A DNA stretch of 6,068 nucleotides, taken from Bacillota bacterium. Lineage in GTDB: Bacteria; Bacillota; Bacilli; Tumebacillales; Effusibacillaceae. The number at the start of each line of letters is the position of its first letter. Within the stretch, counting starts at the first letter, position 1. Positions 5,680 through 6,068 of this stretch are shown piece by piece. The notes under the pieces were generated by a model. That model saw only the letters and a list, made by a program, of their open reading frames with translations. It made no database searches and had not been told where the DNA came from. The position numbers were made by a program, and so were the translations under genes. The DNA is taken from NCBI GenBank assembly GCA_020059765.1, contig JAGVBM010000144.1:1-6068 (forward strand), in the 5' to 3' direction.

Positions 5680-5704
5680 CGCTTCCACCTCATTTCGCCT
5701 TCCT

Positions 5705-5710
5705 AGTATA
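5705..5710 (-). promoter_or_regulatory. Possible -10 element of the cyclodeaminase-rlmD operon
   Basis: TATACT on the minus strand, 25 bases before ATG 5679. The -35 region has no good match to TTGACA, so only the -10 is supported. Confidence 0.35.
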
Positions 5711-5783
5711 CACCAACATTCGCCATTTTTCGCACCCCGTCCCATTCACTTGTCCTATTTGCATACTAATTCCGAAAATGACA

Positions 5784-5804
5784 GGCTGGATGAAATATCC
5801 AGCC
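5784..5804. repeat. Perfect 8-bp inverted repeat in the divergent intergenic region
   Basis: GGCTGGAT (5784-5791), spacer GAAAT, ATCCAGCC (5797-5804). It lies between the divergent cyclodeaminase and coiled-coil genes, just before the putative plus-strand promoter at 5807-5835. Neither strand has a convincing T-tract next to it and no plus-strand gene ends before it, so an operator or a leader hairpin is more likely than a terminator. Confidence 0.5.
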
Positions 5805-5806
5805 AA

Positions 5807-5835
5807 TTTTCACTTGGGTGACCGTCATTTATTAT
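5807..5835 (+). promoter_or_regulatory. Possible promoter of the coiled-coil protein gene
   Basis: TTTTCA (5807-5812), 17 bases, TATTAT (5830-5835), matching sigma-A consensus at 4/6 and 5/6. It lies 69 bases before ATG 5904. A small inverted repeat GTTCG/CGAAC follows in the leader. Confidence 0.4.
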
Positions 5836-5903
5836 GCAAGAGGTTCGAATCTTTTAGTACGAACAGTTATGGGGGATTCCATTGCCAAAGGGGAGGAATG
5901 AGC

Positions 5904-6068
5904 ATGCCAAATCAACATATTCTGTTTCAAAGCTTGCACATGGCGAAAAATGATGCGGAGTACAATCTGCAAACACTTGACAAGTTTATGGACAAGCTTG
6001 AAGATCGATTGAATCGGTTGGATGAACTGATGGAAGATCTGCCTGCGCCGCATTTCCAGCACGCGGTC
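5904..6068 (+). CDS. Hypothetical coiled-coil protein, 5' end only
   Basis: ATG 5904 follows a strong ribosome binding site GGGGAGG (5890-5896) at good spacing; ATG 5898, in the same frame, is too close to it. The 55 visible residues begin MPNQHILFQSLHMAKNDAEY and continue into a charged amphipathic helix (LDKFMDKLEDRLNRLDELME, about 25-44) with heptad-spaced leucines, then LPAPH. The gene continues beyond the window. I do not recognise the family; the N-terminus has no signal peptide or membrane segment, suggesting a small cytoplasmic helical protein. It is divergent from the cyclodeaminase-rlmD pair. The minus strand is also open here but has no ribosome binding site and lower-quality composition. 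Confidence 0.7.
   Translation, partial: MPNQHILFQSLHMAKNDAEYNLQTLDKFMDKLEDRLNRLDELMEDLPAPHFQHAV

Noticed and set aside
5838..5860. GGTTCGAATC resembling the T-arm of a tRNA, possible attachment site
   Set aside because: No acceptor, anticodon or D arm around it and no CCA end; the ten-base match is likely chance.
5832..6062. Minus-strand open frame opposite the coiled-coil gene
   Set aside because: No ribosome binding site; the plus-strand gene has a strong one and a coherent helical product.
1..6068. CRISPR array or rRNA/tRNA genes
   Set aside because: No regularly spaced direct repeats and no conserved rRNA or complete tRNA pattern were seen.

Overview
The window looks like chromosomal DNA of a spore-former-type Bacillota (class Bacilli). 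The evidence is strong GGAGG-type ribosome binding sites, sigma-A-like promoters, U-tract terminators, and an rRNA methyltransferase that closely resembles Bacillus RlmCD/YefA. A moderately GC-rich bacillus near Alicyclobacillaceae or Brevibacillus is my guess from general protein similarity, not something the sequence proves. Base composition is mosaic: about 70-1545 is visibly AT-richer, while 3707-5700 is GC-richer.

Left part (1-1700): a plus-strand gene for a membrane-anchored, FMN-binding glutamate-synthase-like protein, probably starting at GTG 139 behind a run of nine G. The first ~70 bases look like the cut end of an unrelated minus-strand gene, so a junction probably lies there. 

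Middle part (1698-3706), all on the minus strand: an intact CPBP (CAAX-type) membrane protease; upstream of it the first ~31 codons of a serine site-specific recombinase with its own promoter and a hairpin-embedded ribosome binding site; a 39-codon unknown ORF with a strong ribosome binding site; then a type II toxin-antitoxin operon whose antitoxin is intact but whose RelE/ParE-like toxin is frameshifted, closed by a good terminator. From 3415 to 3706 there is no gene, but the TA promoter with clustered palindromes and a set of alternative RNA hairpins are present. This part reads as an accessory, decaying stretch.

Right part (3707-6068): a minus-strand pair, a cyclodeaminase/cyclohydrolase (FTCD_C) gene followed by rlmD, with overlapping stop and start. 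The cyclodeaminase gene is complete in length but carries one in-frame TGA at codon 75. Divergent to it, after a 224-base intergenic region with a perfect hairpin, begins a plus-strand gene for a small coiled-coil protein that runs off the window.

I see no convincing new multi-gene system. The most unusual items are the single in-frame TGA, the broken toxin beside an intact antitoxin, the mutually exclusive hairpins at 3556-3694, the G9 tract at the FMN-protein start, and the recombinase stub.
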